Shown: positions 16,895 through 25,317, numbered from the stretch's first letter. The stretch: 32,128 nt of DNA from CAYFFO01 sp964342485 (GCA_964342485.1 CAYFFO010000024.1:1-32128), one strand, 5' to 3'. Numbers and translations: made by a program. The notes: generated by a model from the letters alone, not told the origin.

Positions 16895-17686
16895 CTAAAT
16901 TAAACCGTCTTGTTTTAGGCGGATAGCAAGGTTACGTCCTGCATCTGCTTCGTCGGAACCTGATATTATTTCTCCCTGTTGTTCATTTGTTGGTATGAAT
17001 AAATCCATAATTTCTAGTCTACTATCTAAATCCGATTGATCCATCCCTAAATCTGAACAATTCCATATTGTCGGATTTTTCCTTCCAGCTGACATAATTC
17101 CCTTTAGTGTGGGATAACGAGGCTCTCCCAACTCATTACTAACGGTAACCAAAGCTGGCAATTTTGATTCTAATAGGTCGTAGCCGTCGTGCGTAATACT
17201 ATGCACCGCCAATTTTCTATCCGAAACCTCTAGATATTTGGCCATAGTAATACAGGGTAACTGCAAAATTTCGGCTATACCCAAAGGCACTTGAGCATTG
17301 TCCCAATCGGAAGCCTGCCTGCCACAGAGTACTAAATCATATGAACCTATTTTCTGTATAGCTTTAGCCAAAACATTTGCGGTAACAAAAGAATCAAGAT
17401 CATCAAAAAGTTCATCTTTTAACAAAACTAAATCATCTGCCCCCATGGATAAAGGCTTTTTTATAACATCCATTGTAAAATTGGTGCCAAGTGAAATTAC
17501 AGTAACTATCCCACCAACCTCTTCCTTTATTTTCAAAGCTGCCTCTACCGCATTTTCATCAAATCCATTTATTACCGGTGGAATTTGAGAGTTGTTTTTA
17601 ATTCGTTTCGCTTGAGAGTCTATTTGAAATGATCCAGGTGGCATATCAGGATCGACTACCTGTTTTATACACACTATTATTTTCAC
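16895..17686 (-). CDS. etfB: Electron transfer flavoprotein beta subunit
   Basis: Beta subunit of the electron transfer flavoprotein, which binds AMP structurally. The protein begins MKIIVCIKQVVDPDMPPG, the family opening, and carries NGFDENAVEAALKIKEE, VISLGTNFTMDVIKKPLSMGADDLVLL (a single stretch in the family) and the ETF beta signature region around LPALVTVSNELGEPRYPTLKG. At 263 residues it is full length. The start is GTG at 17686, with GGAGG 12 bases upstream, slightly distant. A well-formed promoter lies about 50 bases upstream. It is the first gene of a three-gene leftward operon with etfA and an unknown gene. Confidence 0.95.
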   Translation of the reverse strand: MKIIVCIKQVVDPDMPPGSFQIDSQAKRIKNNSQIPPVINGFDENAVEAALKIKEEVGGIVTVISLGTNFTMDVIKKPLSMGADDLVLLKDELFDDLDSFVTANVLAKAIQKIGSYDLVLCGRQASDWDNAQVPLGIAEILQLPCITMAKYLEVSDRKLAVHSITHDGYDLLESKLPALVTVSNELGEPRYPTLKGIMSAGRKNPTIWNCSDLGMDQSDLDSRLEIMDLFIPTNEQQGEIISGSDEADAGRNLAIRLKQDGLI

Positions 17687-17743
17687 GACAGGCTCTAACC
17701 TCCAAATTAAACAACTTGACTAAGATAAGATATACCGTACGAA

Positions 17744-17772
17744 TATATAGCATTCCACATCCAACCCGTCAA
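17744..17772 (-). promoter_or_regulatory. Promoter of the etfB-etfA operon
   Basis: On the minus strand TTGACG (17772-17767) is followed after exactly 17 bases by TATATA (17749-17744), with a TGC extended -10 just before it. Transcription would start near 17737, giving a leader of about 50 bases before the GTG of etfB. Confidence 0.65.
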
Positions 17773-17850
17773 TATTACTATGTAACGAAATGTTGAACTT
17801 ATTTAGGGCACCAAATACAATCCATAAAATGTGTAAACAGGAATTTATAA

Positions 17851-18066
17851 ATGGATATCGTCGGTGACGGAAAGTTTCGATATAAAGTAATTGAAACTTG
17901 GCCAAATATTCCAAAATACTGGAAATTAGGCATGGTCTCAGATGGTGCGGTAAACTCACAAAACGAGATTTATCTATTTAGTCGGGGTTCGCATCCAATA
18001 AAATTAGGAACGATTTGCCATCTTGGCTTGTCAAATTCTTCCTGCACAAAAAAAATATCGACTTAA
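17851..18066 (+). pseudogene. Remnant of an NHL-repeat beta-propeller gene
   Basis: The first ~50 residues (MDIVGDGKFRYKVIETWPNI, then KLGMVSDGAVNSQNEIYLFSRGSHPI) match the opening blade of secreted-type six-bladed NHL propellers related to peptidyl-hydroxyglycine lyase, which are usually near 300 residues. After HPI, where the family continues with a blade strand and IVFD-like text, the frame becomes unrelated sequence and stops at residue 71. Neither other frame offers an obvious continuation. An AGGA eight bases before the ATG remains. The stop overlaps the convergent stop of the 121-residue gene. I infer a truncated, non-functional gene left by a deletion. A short expressed product cannot be excluded. 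Confidence 0.6.
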
Positions 18067-18428
18067 TCGAGTATCACATCACTTGAATCAGAAAAGACAA
18101 GAAATGGTTCTCCCCATTGATTGATGCTAGCAATATCCCATTGTTCTCCAGAATCTATTGGTTTCATCCTCACACCCCAATCTCCCCCCATTACCAAATA
18201 TGCTTCAGCTTGGCCTGAATCAGAAATGGGCACATACAATGCGGGGCATGGGGAACCATTATTATCACTAGTCCAACCAGTCACGTAATAAATACCATGT
18301 GGTCTATCTGGATCATGAATCCGTACTTTTGTGATAGATACCTCTTGATTCTTTGCTTCAAAAACCTGCAAAGGCATGTATTCACAATTAGCATTATCTT
18401 CAACTTCAACAAACAGTGAATAAGTCAT
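18063..18428 (-). CDS. Small protein of unknown function downstream of fabI
   Basis: A 121-residue soluble acidic protein without signal peptide or membrane segment. It looks all-beta, with strands such as YSLFVEVEDNAN, EVSITKVRIHD, GIYYVTGWTS and PALYVPISDSGQ, and a C-terminal FLVFSDSSDVIL. I recognise no family or catalytic motif. The ATG lies seven bases after the fabI stop on the same strand, so it is read from the fabI message, although its Shine-Dalgarno is weak. Its stop overlaps that of the propeller remnant coming the other way. Confidence 0.6.
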   Translation of the reverse strand: MTYSLFVEVEDNANCEYMPLQVFEAKNQEVSITKVRIHDPDRPHGIYYVTGWTSDNNGSPCPALYVPISDSGQAEAYLVMGGDWGVRMKPIDSGEQWDIASINQWGEPFLVFSDSSDVILD

Positions 18429-18435
18429 TATGGAT

Positions 18436-19212
18436 TTAAAGACCCATTATATTGTAACCAGTATCAACATGTAGTATTTCCCCTGTGATGCCACTTGATA
18501 AATCGCTTGACAAAAACAGGGCTGTTTTTGCTACCTCATCCACAGTTATATTACGTTTCAAAGGAGCTTTTTCTCCATGTATTCTTTTCATATCTCTGTA
18601 ATGACTTATAACTCTTGAAGAAAGTGTATCTAGAGGACCGGCAGAAATTGCATTTACCCTTATATTTTTATCTCCTAAATCGGATGCAAGTTGTTTAACT
18701 TCATTTTCAAGAGCAGCTTTGGCAGTTCCCATAACATTATATCCAGGGAAAACTCTTTCAGAAGCTTGAAAAGTCATTGCAACAATTGATCCTCCTTCAG
18801 GCCTCATCAAGGCTGAACCATATCTGGCAATTGGAATCAATGAATATGCACTAATATCTAATGCCAATCTGAATCCTTCACGAGGGGTCGCCATAAATTT
18901 TCCACCCAAATCTTCCTTATTAGCAAAAGCTATGCTGTGGTAAATGATATCAATTTGGCCAAATTCGTTTGCTATTTGTGCATAGGCTTTTTCAACATTC
19001 TTATCATCACTAACATCGCATTCAATAAGAAGAGTATCATTCCATGGTTCTACAAGCTTTGAGACAGAATCTTTTACCCTGTCATTTTGATAGGCTATCG
19101 CGAGTTTGGCTCCTGCTTGATGAAGAATCTTTGCTATTGACCAAGCAATGCTACGATGATTGGCAACTCCAAATATAACAGCCGTTTTATTTTCAAGATT
19201 TATAGGATACAT
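18436..19212 (-). CDS. fabI: Enoyl-[acyl-carrier-protein] reductase (NADH), FabI type
   Basis: FabI carries out the last reduction in each round of fatty acid elongation. It is a 258-residue short-chain dehydrogenase with the FabI-specific opening FGVANHRSIAWSIAKIL (14-30) that binds NADH, and the active-site pair Y158-x6-K165 in GYNVMGTAKAALE, the spacing that separates FabI from ordinary SDRs. DISAYSLIPIARY (119-131) and the later VNAISAGPLDTLSSR and SSGITGEILHVDTGYNIMG also fit. With accDA and fabF in the same window it supplies a partial type II fatty acid pathway. The 315-base region upstream is shared with the divergent reductase-folC-fabF operon. Confidence 0.95.
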   Translation of the reverse strand: MYPINLENKTAVIFGVANHRSIAWSIAKILHQAGAKLAIAYQNDRVKDSVSKLVEPWNDTLLIECDVSDDKNVEKAYAQIANEFGQIDIIYHSIAFANKEDLGGKFMATPREGFRLALDISAYSLIPIARYGSALMRPEGGSIVAMTFQASERVFPGYNVMGTAKAALENEVKQLASDLGDKNIRVNAISAGPLDTLSSRVISHYRDMKRIHGEKAPLKRNITVDEVAKTALFLSSDLSSGITGEILHVDTGYNIMGL

Positions 19213-19527
19213 TTATTACTCCAGTTCCAAAAAAACACAGGACAATGATTGTAAATTGTAATCAAATTTGACAAACAGGTTAAGGATATCATCTTGTATG
19301 TCTATGTCAGTTTCCTTTTCTAAGATTGAATATTAATAGCAAATGATGTCTCCCAATATAGATTGTATATATTGTAACTAGTAGTTTGTGTAATTCCCAA
19401 TTTTCGTTAATATTTAACTTGGCCAGATATAAAATACAATCGATTTAATAAATTTGACATAGATTGCCCTGCTTGCTACGCTCGATTTCCATCAAATATT
19501 TATATTTCACACACAGCGTACTTAAAA
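19213..19527. other. Divergent intergenic region, fabI / reductase-folC-fabF
   Basis: This 315-base A+T-rich stretch separates two divergent transcripts. I see no gene in it. On the plus strand there is the promoter listed at 19454-19482 and an isolated perfect TTGACA at 19268-19273 without a good -10. On the minus strand TTGTCA and TACAAT occur about 15 bases apart, a poor spacing for fabI. No hairpin of note. Confidence 0.6.
19454..19482 (+). promoter_or_regulatory. Candidate promoter of the reductase-folC-fabF operon
   Basis: A perfect TTGACA (19454-19459), a spacer of 17 bases and TACGCT (19477-19482) preceded by TGC, an extended -10 pattern. The predicted leader is about 40 bases and lacks a Shine-Dalgarno before the ATG at 19528. 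Confidence 0.5.
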
Positions 19528-20481
19528 ATGCAAATATTAGTCACTGGTTCCACTGGTTTTATTGGTCGCAGAGTTATCACACAACTATTAAAACATGGCC
19601 ATTCTGTAAAAGCTTTGGTCCGAAATAGATCACGAATTCCTAGCGATTGGGGAAAAAAGAATATCGATATTATTTATGGCGATATTATGGATGTTGATTC
19701 AGTTCACCTTGCCTGCAAAAACGTTGATTCAATTATACATCTTGTAGCTGTTGTTCGTGAAAAAGGACCAGCAACTTTCAAACAAATCAATTATCTTGGG
19801 ACTAAAAACGTAATTAATGCTGCGAAGATAGAAGGTGTAAAACAATTTATCCATGCCAGTGCTATCGGCGCCTCAGCAAACAAATCAATTCCATATCTCT
19901 ACAGCCGCTGGTTGGCTGAACAACATATTATTGAAAATCCAATAAGCTACTCAATCCTGAGATTCTCAGTCGCTTTTGGACGGGGAGATGAGTTTTTTAA
20001 TACCTTGGCTGCTTTAACTAAAATATCCCGAATCGTACCGGTTGCAGGATCCGGTAAGGCTCTATTTCAACCTATATCTGCCGACGATGTAGCAAGATGC
20101 CTAGTAGCTTCAGTTCTAGAAAATCGTGATATTGATTCGATCATAGAGCTAGGTGGCCCAGAGAATTATACTTACAATGAATTATTAGACTTAATCGCTA
20201 GCACTCTTGGCATAAAAATTTTCAAATCGCATATACCTCTAAACATGATTTCGCGATTAGCTTTTGTGATGGATAAAATCCTTATAAAAGCTCCTGTAAC
20301 ACCTGATCAATTAAAAATGCTTTCGATCGACAACATAGCACTGATTGATTCTGTTGAAACCAATTTCGGCTTTAAGCCTGTTGGACTAAAAGGCAACTTA
20401 GATTATTTGGGCGAGCTTAAATTATTCGACGCACTGAAAATAGCCGCAGGATTCCCCAAAACATGTAGTGAAGATTATTAG
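19528..20481 (+). CDS. NAD(P)-binding atypical SDR, NDUFA9-like epimerase/reductase family
   Basis: A 317-residue extended/atypical short-chain dehydrogenase resembling the complex I NDUFA9-like and sugar-epimerase group. The nucleotide site is G7-S-T-G10-F-I-G13 at the N-terminus, followed by VKALVRNRSR, IIYGDIMD and the SIIHLVAVVRE strand. HASAIGAS and YLYSRWLAEQ mark the usual active-site region, but the YxxxK lysine is replaced by R127, so classical SDR catalysis is doubtful. A later PISADDVARCLVAS and IELGGPENYTYNELLDLIA are family-like. It starts a tight operon with folC (four bases apart from the preferred folC start) and fabF. Substrate unknown; related proteins act on quinone- or lipid-linked substrates or serve structurally. 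Confidence 0.8.
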   Translation: MQILVTGSTGFIGRRVITQLLKHGHSVKALVRNRSRIPSDWGKKNIDIIYGDIMDVDSVHLACKNVDSIIHLVAVVREKGPATFKQINYLGTKNVINAAKIEGVKQFIHASAIGASANKSIPYLYSRWLAEQHIIENPISYSILRFSVAFGRGDEFFNTLAALTKISRIVPVAGSGKALFQPISADDVARCLVASVLENRDIDSIIELGGPENYTYNELLDLIASTLGIKIFKSHIPLNMISRLAFVMDKILIKAPVTPDQLKMLSIDNIALIDSVETNFGFKPVGLKGNLDYLGELKLFDALKIAAGFPKTCSEDY

Positions 20482-20485
20482 AACA

Positions 20486-21868
20486 ATGAATGCATCTGAA
20501 CGACATTTCCAAAAAACCTTGGACCGCATATTTAGCTTGACAGACTTTGAAAGAGGCTCTCGTACTCCAGACCATAGAATGTTTCATTTGGAAAGAATCA
20601 AATTACTACTTTCAAGAATTTCCAATCCTCATTTAGACACTCCAACAATACACATAGCAGGAAGCAAAGGAAAAGGAAGCACTGCTGCGATGTTAACTTC
20701 AATTCTGGAAGCCAATGGCTACAAAACAGGATTATATACTTCGCCTCACTTACATCGAATTACTGAGAGGATTCGAATAGGGTCAGAGCCCATTAAACGC
20801 TCCCAGTTTTCTGAAATTGCGGATCGTATCTGGCCAGAAATAGAGTGCTTCAAAGAACATAGTGAATACGGAGATATTACTTTTTTTGAATTCTTAACCG
20901 CCATGGCATTCTTATATTTTAAAAAAGAACAAGTTGACTTCCAGGTAATCGAGGTAGGTTTGGGAGGGCGACTAGACGCCACAAATATAGTGAGACCTAC
21001 GATTTCAGTTATTACTCCTATTATGCTAGACCACGTTTCAACCCTTGGGAATTCGATTAAATTGATAGCTAAAGAAAAAGCTGGGATTATCAAATCAAAC
21101 ACCCCAGTTATAATATCTTTCCAAAAAAAAGAAGCCATGGATGTTTTTCAGAAAATAGCCAAACAAAAAAGATCCCAGATAATATCGGTTGAAAAAACAG
21201 TCGGGATTGACTCGATAGATCGCTCCTGTGACAAACAATCGTTCTCGTTAACTACAAACTTAGCCCAGTACCAAATTACCACTCCTCTAATTGGAGATCA
21301 TCAACAACAAAACGCAGCTACTGCTTTAGCTACTATTGAGGCACTTCCTTGCCAAATATCTCCAAAAGCAATCGTCAGTGGCTTAAAGAAAGTTAGCTGG
21401 CCAGCTCGAATGCAATTTTTCAATTATTTGGGCCTGCGAATTATTGTAGACGGAGCTCATAACCCAGAATCTGTAAATCAATTTGTCAAATCAGTCAAGC
21501 AGTATTTCAAATACAACAAACTAATAGTCATTTTTGGCTCTAATTCAAATCATGATGAACAAGATATGCTGAAAGAACTTGTCAAACTTGCTCCTCGCAT
21601 TGTGTCAGTTCAATCGCGTCATCCAAAATCATTATCAAGCAAATCTATCACCCAATCTGTTAAATCCTTGGAAATGCCTGAAGTTTGTGATGCAGGCAGC
21701 GTTGGTAAAGGACTATCTCTTGCTACTGATATTGCCACCTACTCCGATCTAATTTTGGCTACAGGTTCTTTGGCAGTTGCAGCTGAAATAATAGAGAATA
21801 TTGAAAACATCGAGCCGGAAGTCTACCCTACAATAGATAACATGAAATCAAATGACAAGGAAATCTGA
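20486..21868 (+). CDS. folC: Folylpolyglutamate synthase / dihydrofolate synthase
   Basis: FolC adds glutamate to dihydropteroate and to reduced folates, a Mur-ligase type reaction using ATP. The P-loop is IAGSKGKGSTAAML near residue 56, followed by GLYTSPHLHRITERI. The metal and substrate motifs EVGLGGRLDATNIV and DHVSTLGNSIKLIAKEKAGI are present, and the C-terminal domain has IIVDGAHNPES. From ATG 20486 the protein is 460 residues, a normal length. A GTG at 20468 is in frame and would overlap the previous gene by 14 bases; neither start has a clear Shine-Dalgarno, so the choice is open. The end overlaps fabF by 17 bases, which implies translational coupling. Confidence 0.93.
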   Translation: MNASERHFQKTLDRIFSLTDFERGSRTPDHRMFHLERIKLLLSRISNPHLDTPTIHIAGSKGKGSTAAMLTSILEANGYKTGLYTSPHLHRITERIRIGSEPIKRSQFSEIADRIWPEIECFKEHSEYGDITFFEFLTAMAFLYFKKEQVDFQVIEVGLGGRLDATNIVRPTISVITPIMLDHVSTLGNSIKLIAKEKAGIIKSNTPVIISFQKKEAMDVFQKIAKQKRSQIISVEKTVGIDSIDRSCDKQSFSLTTNLAQYQITTPLIGDHQQQNAATALATIEALPCQISPKAIVSGLKKVSWPARMQFFNYLGLRIIVDGAHNPESVNQFVKSVKQYFKYNKLIVIFGSNSNHDEQDMLKELVKLAPRIVSVQSRHPKSLSSKSITQSVKSLEMPEVCDAGSVGKGLSLATDIATYSDLILATGSLAVAAEIIENIENIEPEVYPTIDNMKSNDKEI

Positions 21869-23123
21869 AAAAGTGGACAATAAAAAACAACGGGCTGTCA
21901 TAACCGGAATAGGTGCCATGACGCCTTTGGGAGAGAAGGTTGAGGAGTTTTGGTCTAGCCTGGTAGCAGGTCGATCAGGAATAACCAAAATATCTTTGGC
22001 AGACACTTCTGATTTTCCCAGTGATATAGCAGGAGAGGTAACTAACTTTGACCCAATAAACTACTTCGACAAACGTGAAGCAAGACGGATGGCAAGATTT
22101 TCCCAACTGGCGGTAGCAGCTGCGACTATGGCGATCTCCGATGCCCAGCTTAATATAGACCAACTAGACCGAAATCGTCTTGGGGTAATTATGGGTAACG
22201 GCAATGGAGGGTTCCCAACCACTGAGGAAAACGCCAGACTACTCATATCAAATGGAGGAATGAGAATGAGCCCTCATTTTATCCCAATGATTTTACCTAA
22301 TATGGCTGCTGCTAATGTGAGCCGTATCTTTGGCTTGAAGGGCTACACTTCAACGATCATAACAGCCTGTGCAGCAGGGACTCAAGCAATTGGGGAAGCA
22401 GCGGAAGTGATAAAAAGAGGAGGAGCTGACGTAATCCTAGGAGGCGGGTGTGAGGCAGGAATATGCGAACTCGGTCTTGGGGGTTTTAACATTATAAAAG
22501 CTCTATCTAGATATGAAGGTGATCCTGGTGAAGCAAGTAGACCATTTGATGCCAATCGGGATGGATTTGTCCCAGCTGAAGGAGCTGGATTAATTGTAAT
22601 TGAAAGTTTAGACCACGCATTAAACAGAGGAGCACCTATACTAGCTGAAATCCTAGGACAAGGAGTCTCCTCAGATGCGTTTCATGCCGTGCAACCTGAC
22701 CAAGATGGAAACGGAGCTGCCAGGGCAATCCAAGCTGCATTAACCGCTTCTAAAATACATCCTGATGAAATTGACTATATAAATGCTCATGGCACATCAA
22801 CTCCTCTGAATGATCTGGCTGAAACAATGGGAATTAAGCAGGCACTTGGTGAACAAGCATACAAAATCCCTGTTAGCTCTACCAAATCTATGATTGGACA
22901 CGCTCTAGGCGGTGCAGGGGCCTTGGAGACTGTAGCTTCAATCAAAACAATTCTTGAAAACGAAATTCACCCGACTATCAATTACAACACTCCCGACCCT
23001 AACTGTGATCTTGATTACGTACCAAATAAGTCAAGGAAAATGCGGGTAGATACCGTGATGTCAAATAGCTTTGGATTTGGGGGGCAAAATGCTTCTTTGA
23101 TCATTAGACGATTTGAAGAATAG
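21852..23123 (+). CDS. fabF: 3-oxoacyl-[acyl-carrier-protein] synthase II
   Basis: FabF condenses malonyl-ACP with the growing acyl chain. The 423-residue thiolase-fold protein has the complete catalytic triad: C173 in TACAAGTQAIGE, H313 in NAHGTSTPLND and H350 in STKSMIGHALGG. FDANRDGFVPAEGAGLIVIE and the C-terminal SNSFGFGGQNASLI are also standard. The first ~12 residues are a charged extension before RAVITGIGAMTPLG. The gene begins inside the end of folC. It converges on a Gfo/Idh gene, with 29 bases between the stops and no obvious terminator hairpin. The acyl carrier protein gene is not adjacent. Confidence 0.95.
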   Translation: MTRKSEKVDNKKQRAVITGIGAMTPLGEKVEEFWSSLVAGRSGITKISLADTSDFPSDIAGEVTNFDPINYFDKREARRMARFSQLAVAAATMAISDAQLNIDQLDRNRLGVIMGNGNGGFPTTEENARLLISNGGMRMSPHFIPMILPNMAAANVSRIFGLKGYTSTIITACAAGTQAIGEAAEVIKRGGADVILGGGCEAGICELGLGGFNIIKALSRYEGDPGEASRPFDANRDGFVPAEGAGLIVIESLDHALNRGAPILAEILGQGVSSDAFHAVQPDQDGNGAARAIQAALTASKIHPDEIDYINAHGTSTPLNDLAETMGIKQALGEQAYKIPVSSTKSMIGHALGGAGALETVASIKTILENEIHPTINYNTPDPNCDLDYVPNKSRKMRVDTVMSNSFGFGGQNASLIIRRFEE

Positions 23124-23152
23124 AATCCTATTCTCATTTTGTTAAAAACCAT

Positions 23153-24238
23153 CTATACATGAAAAACATATAAATCTCTATTGGCCACTGGAAGTTGTAT
23201 CCACGCTCCACCCTGTCGGTGACTTTCTGCTACAGCCAAAAGGCTCTCCGCAACCCTGTGGCTTGATTCAATATTTGCCTTTGAAGGCTTTCCTGATTCA
23301 TACGCATCTATGAGATTGTGGAGGCATTCAGTTACAGGAGCAGTCGGCTGAACATAAGACATATCCAAAGACTTCCATTCCCCTAAACTATTCCGGTTTG
23401 ATCTTAGTTGTATTAATTGTTGGTTTGTATCTAATGCGTTTATAGTCCTAATTGATCCCTTGGATCCTTTAATCTCAGTCTCTACTGGGCCCCCCGGTAC
23501 CGAACAGGCTTCTACTCCATTTTCAAAAACCATTTGAAAATCGGCCACTGGATCTGCGTCTACGCGGTTGTCCTTTATTCTTAAATCCCTCGGAAAAAGT
23601 TCACCTCTCACTTTTAAAATCTTAGGATCTCCTAATAAATAGCTGATAGTGTCAATTGAATGCACATGTCCATGCATCAGAGACCCTCTGCCATGGTGGA
23701 CTACTGTCTGCGGGTCACCTATTTCACCACTATCTATTATTTTGCGTGTCTCATTTGCCCAGTTGCAAAATCGGCGTAGTACACCCGAATTGAAAACTGT
23801 GCGATTGTTACTACATGCTTCCAACAACATATCGGCGCCACTTATGGTATTTGATATAGCCTTTTCTAAATAAAGCATTGGCACACCAGCTTCAGATACT
23901 ACCGTTCCTATCTCAGAGTGAGAATCCTCTAAAAAATCTCTTGAAGGGGCACGATCTTGTGGTTTAAGCAGGCTAGTGGCTCTAGTACATACAGCAACCA
24001 TATCTGGACTTTCTTGATCAATCATTTCATTAAAATCTTCATATAATGCATCTATCCCCCATTTTCTCTTGAATGCATTCCTCCTATCAGCAACAAGGTC
24101 TGAACCAGCAACAAGATCCAAGCGTTCACTGTTTTTTGATACTGAAGCGATCGAATAGGGTGATAATGAAGGGTGTTCTTCATCTATAGTACTACCCATC
24201 CGTCCAAGACCTATGATCGCAATCTTATATTTTTTCAA
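23153..24238 (-). CDS. Gfo/Idh/MocA family oxidoreductase
   Basis: NAD(P)-dependent sugar/polyol dehydrogenase family member, 361 residues from the preferred start. The Rossmann site is IAIIGLGRMGSTID at the N-terminus. The usual EKP motif reads YLEKAISNT, an alanine in place of proline. The active-site region GHVHSIDTISYLLGDP provides an HxxD pair, and a beta-sheet domain follows with PVADFQMVFENGVEA. An ATG at 24244 sits with no space after the AGGAGG, whereas TTG at 24238 has the ideal six-base spacing and gives MKKYKIAIIGLG, so TTG is preferred. It follows another Gfo/Idh gene by 34 bases. The substrate cannot be read from the sequence. Confidence 0.87.
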   Translation of the reverse strand: MKKYKIAIIGLGRMGSTIDEEHPSLSPYSIASVSKNSERLDLVAGSDLVADRRNAFKRKWGIDALYEDFNEMIDQESPDMVAVCTRATSLLKPQDRAPSRDFLEDSHSEIGTVVSEAGVPMLYLEKAISNTISGADMLLEACSNNRTVFNSGVLRRFCNWANETRKIIDSGEIGDPQTVVHHGRGSLMHGHVHSIDTISYLLGDPKILKVRGELFPRDLRIKDNRVDADPVADFQMVFENGVEACSVPGGPVETEIKGSKGSIRTINALDTNQQLIQLRSNRNSLGEWKSLDMSYVQPTAPVTECLHNLIDAYESGKPSKANIESSHRVAESLLAVAESHRQGGAWIQLPVANRDLYVFHV

Positions 24239-24244
24239 ACTCAT

Positions 24245-24250
24245 CCTCCT
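24245..24250 (-). promoter_or_regulatory. Shine-Dalgarno AGGAGG deciding a TTG start
   Basis: AGGAGG on the minus strand abuts the ATG at 24244 directly, too close to use, and lies six bases before the TTG at 24238. Confidence 0.6.
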
Positions 24251-24272
24251 TAATTATTGCCCTCGTTTTTGG

Positions 24273-25250
24273 TTAAAGAAGGCGCGGGTCAATAGGCTTC
24301 CCGTCGACTAAGCTTTTCTCTATTGCCGCGCAAACCTGAACAGCCCTAAGTATTTCCTCATGAGGTACTCCATCTGTTTGACCAGTCAATATTTCCAATA
24401 CTTTCCTAACACCTTTTTCATAGTGGTCAGTATTTACGGGTGAATTGGAAATGTGAAGATTAACATTGTGACCTTCGGCCTGAGCTTTTGCTTTGGCATC
24501 CTTTGTATAGTTGTAAACATTCACAGGAACTTCAGCAATGCCATCAGAACCAACTGCTAGCATGTGAAATAAGTACATGCCATCACCTATCAAAACCAAA
24601 TTCACAAGTGTTCCATTGGAATATTGGCATGTTACTGAGATATTCGATTGTTCATGCCCAACTGGATTTTCAACTGCAGTTATTGAAGACACATCACATC
24701 CATGAAAATGAAGCATTAATTCCACGATATGAATCCCATAATAGATAATCCCACCATAGGGATTTATCCTTGAGCCTGGTCCTAAGTAGGTAGCATATCT
24801 AACCGTTCCAACCTGACTCAATTTTCTTTCATAATCAATAGATGCCGAACCAAACCTTAAGGTTGAAAAAGAAGTCATCGGAATTTTAGACTCGTCTACC
24901 AATGCCAGTAGTTTCTTTGCCTGCATTGGAGTTTGTGTTGGGGGCTTATCTACAAACAAGGGCTTGCCTGCATTTATCACTAATCTGGCATGTTCAAGAT
25001 GAACATCCGCACTTCTCGATACTACAAAAATCAGATCGCACTTATCAATAACCTCCTCGGCTGAAGATCCAATAATTGGGATTTCACCGTTCTTGGCTCC
25101 TTCTTCAGTTCTCACCTGATCATTACCCCATATTGCCCATATTTTAGCTCCGCTATCTTTCCAATATGCAGGATGTTCTGTAAGATTCAGTACTTCAGAG
25201 AATCGCTCCACATGGCTATTATCAGATCCGATCAATCCTATCTTTAACAT
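24273..25250 (-). CDS. Gfo/Idh/MocA family oxidoreductase (second, divergent type)
   Basis: A second NAD(P)-dependent oxidoreductase, 325 residues from the preferred ATG. It opens MLKIGLIGSDNSHVERFSEV, so the Rossmann glycine pattern is shortened to GLIGSDNSH, a form seen in a subgroup of the family. FVDKPPTQTPMQAKKLL is the EKP-like nicotinamide loop with DKP, and YYGIHIVELMLHFHG gives the catalytic HxxE region. A frame extension back to a TTG at 25298 exists, but it would run up to the palindrome at 25299-25317 and adds a non-family peptide. The ATG at 25250 has GAGGGG about 11 bases upstream. It shares little with the next Gfo/Idh gene, so the two are not a recent duplication. Confidence 0.85.
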   Translation of the reverse strand: MLKIGLIGSDNSHVERFSEVLNLTEHPAYWKDSGAKIWAIWGNDQVRTEEGAKNGEIPIIGSSAEEVIDKCDLIFVVSRSADVHLEHARLVINAGKPLFVDKPPTQTPMQAKKLLALVDESKIPMTSFSTLRFGSASIDYERKLSQVGTVRYATYLGPGSRINPYGGIIYYGIHIVELMLHFHGCDVSSITAVENPVGHEQSNISVTCQYSNGTLVNLVLIGDGMYLFHMLAVGSDGIAEVPVNVYNYTKDAKAKAQAEGHNVNLHISNSPVNTDHYEKGVRKVLEILTGQTDGVPHEEILRAVQVCAAIEKSLVDGKPIDPRLL

Positions 25251-25298
25251 CACAAACTTGTCCCCTCTTTCTTTCACTTGTCCAAGGGCCAGAAACAA

Positions 25299-25317
25299 AG
25301 CAGGTTTTACACCTGCT
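25299..25317. promoter_or_regulatory. Perfect 19-bp palindrome, candidate operator
   Basis: AGCAGGT-tttac-ACCTGCT: two perfect 7-base arms around a 5-base centre, in the control region between the leftward Gfo/Idh pair and the rightward alcohol dehydrogenase. A TATAGT -10-like hexamer (minus strand, 25334-25329) would start leftward transcription close to 25322, so a bound repressor here would block the Gfo/Idh genes. Confidence 0.5.

Noticed and set aside
23153..25250. The two Gfo/Idh genes as a recent tandem duplication
   Set aside because: Their nucleotide-binding and active-site motifs differ clearly (GLGRMG and HSID against GSDNSH and HIVE), so they are distinct subfamilies.
25251..25298. 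N-terminal extension of the second Gfo/Idh protein from TTG 25298
   Set aside because: The added peptide is not family-like, it would abut the palindrome, and the ATG at 25250 gives the normal N-terminus.
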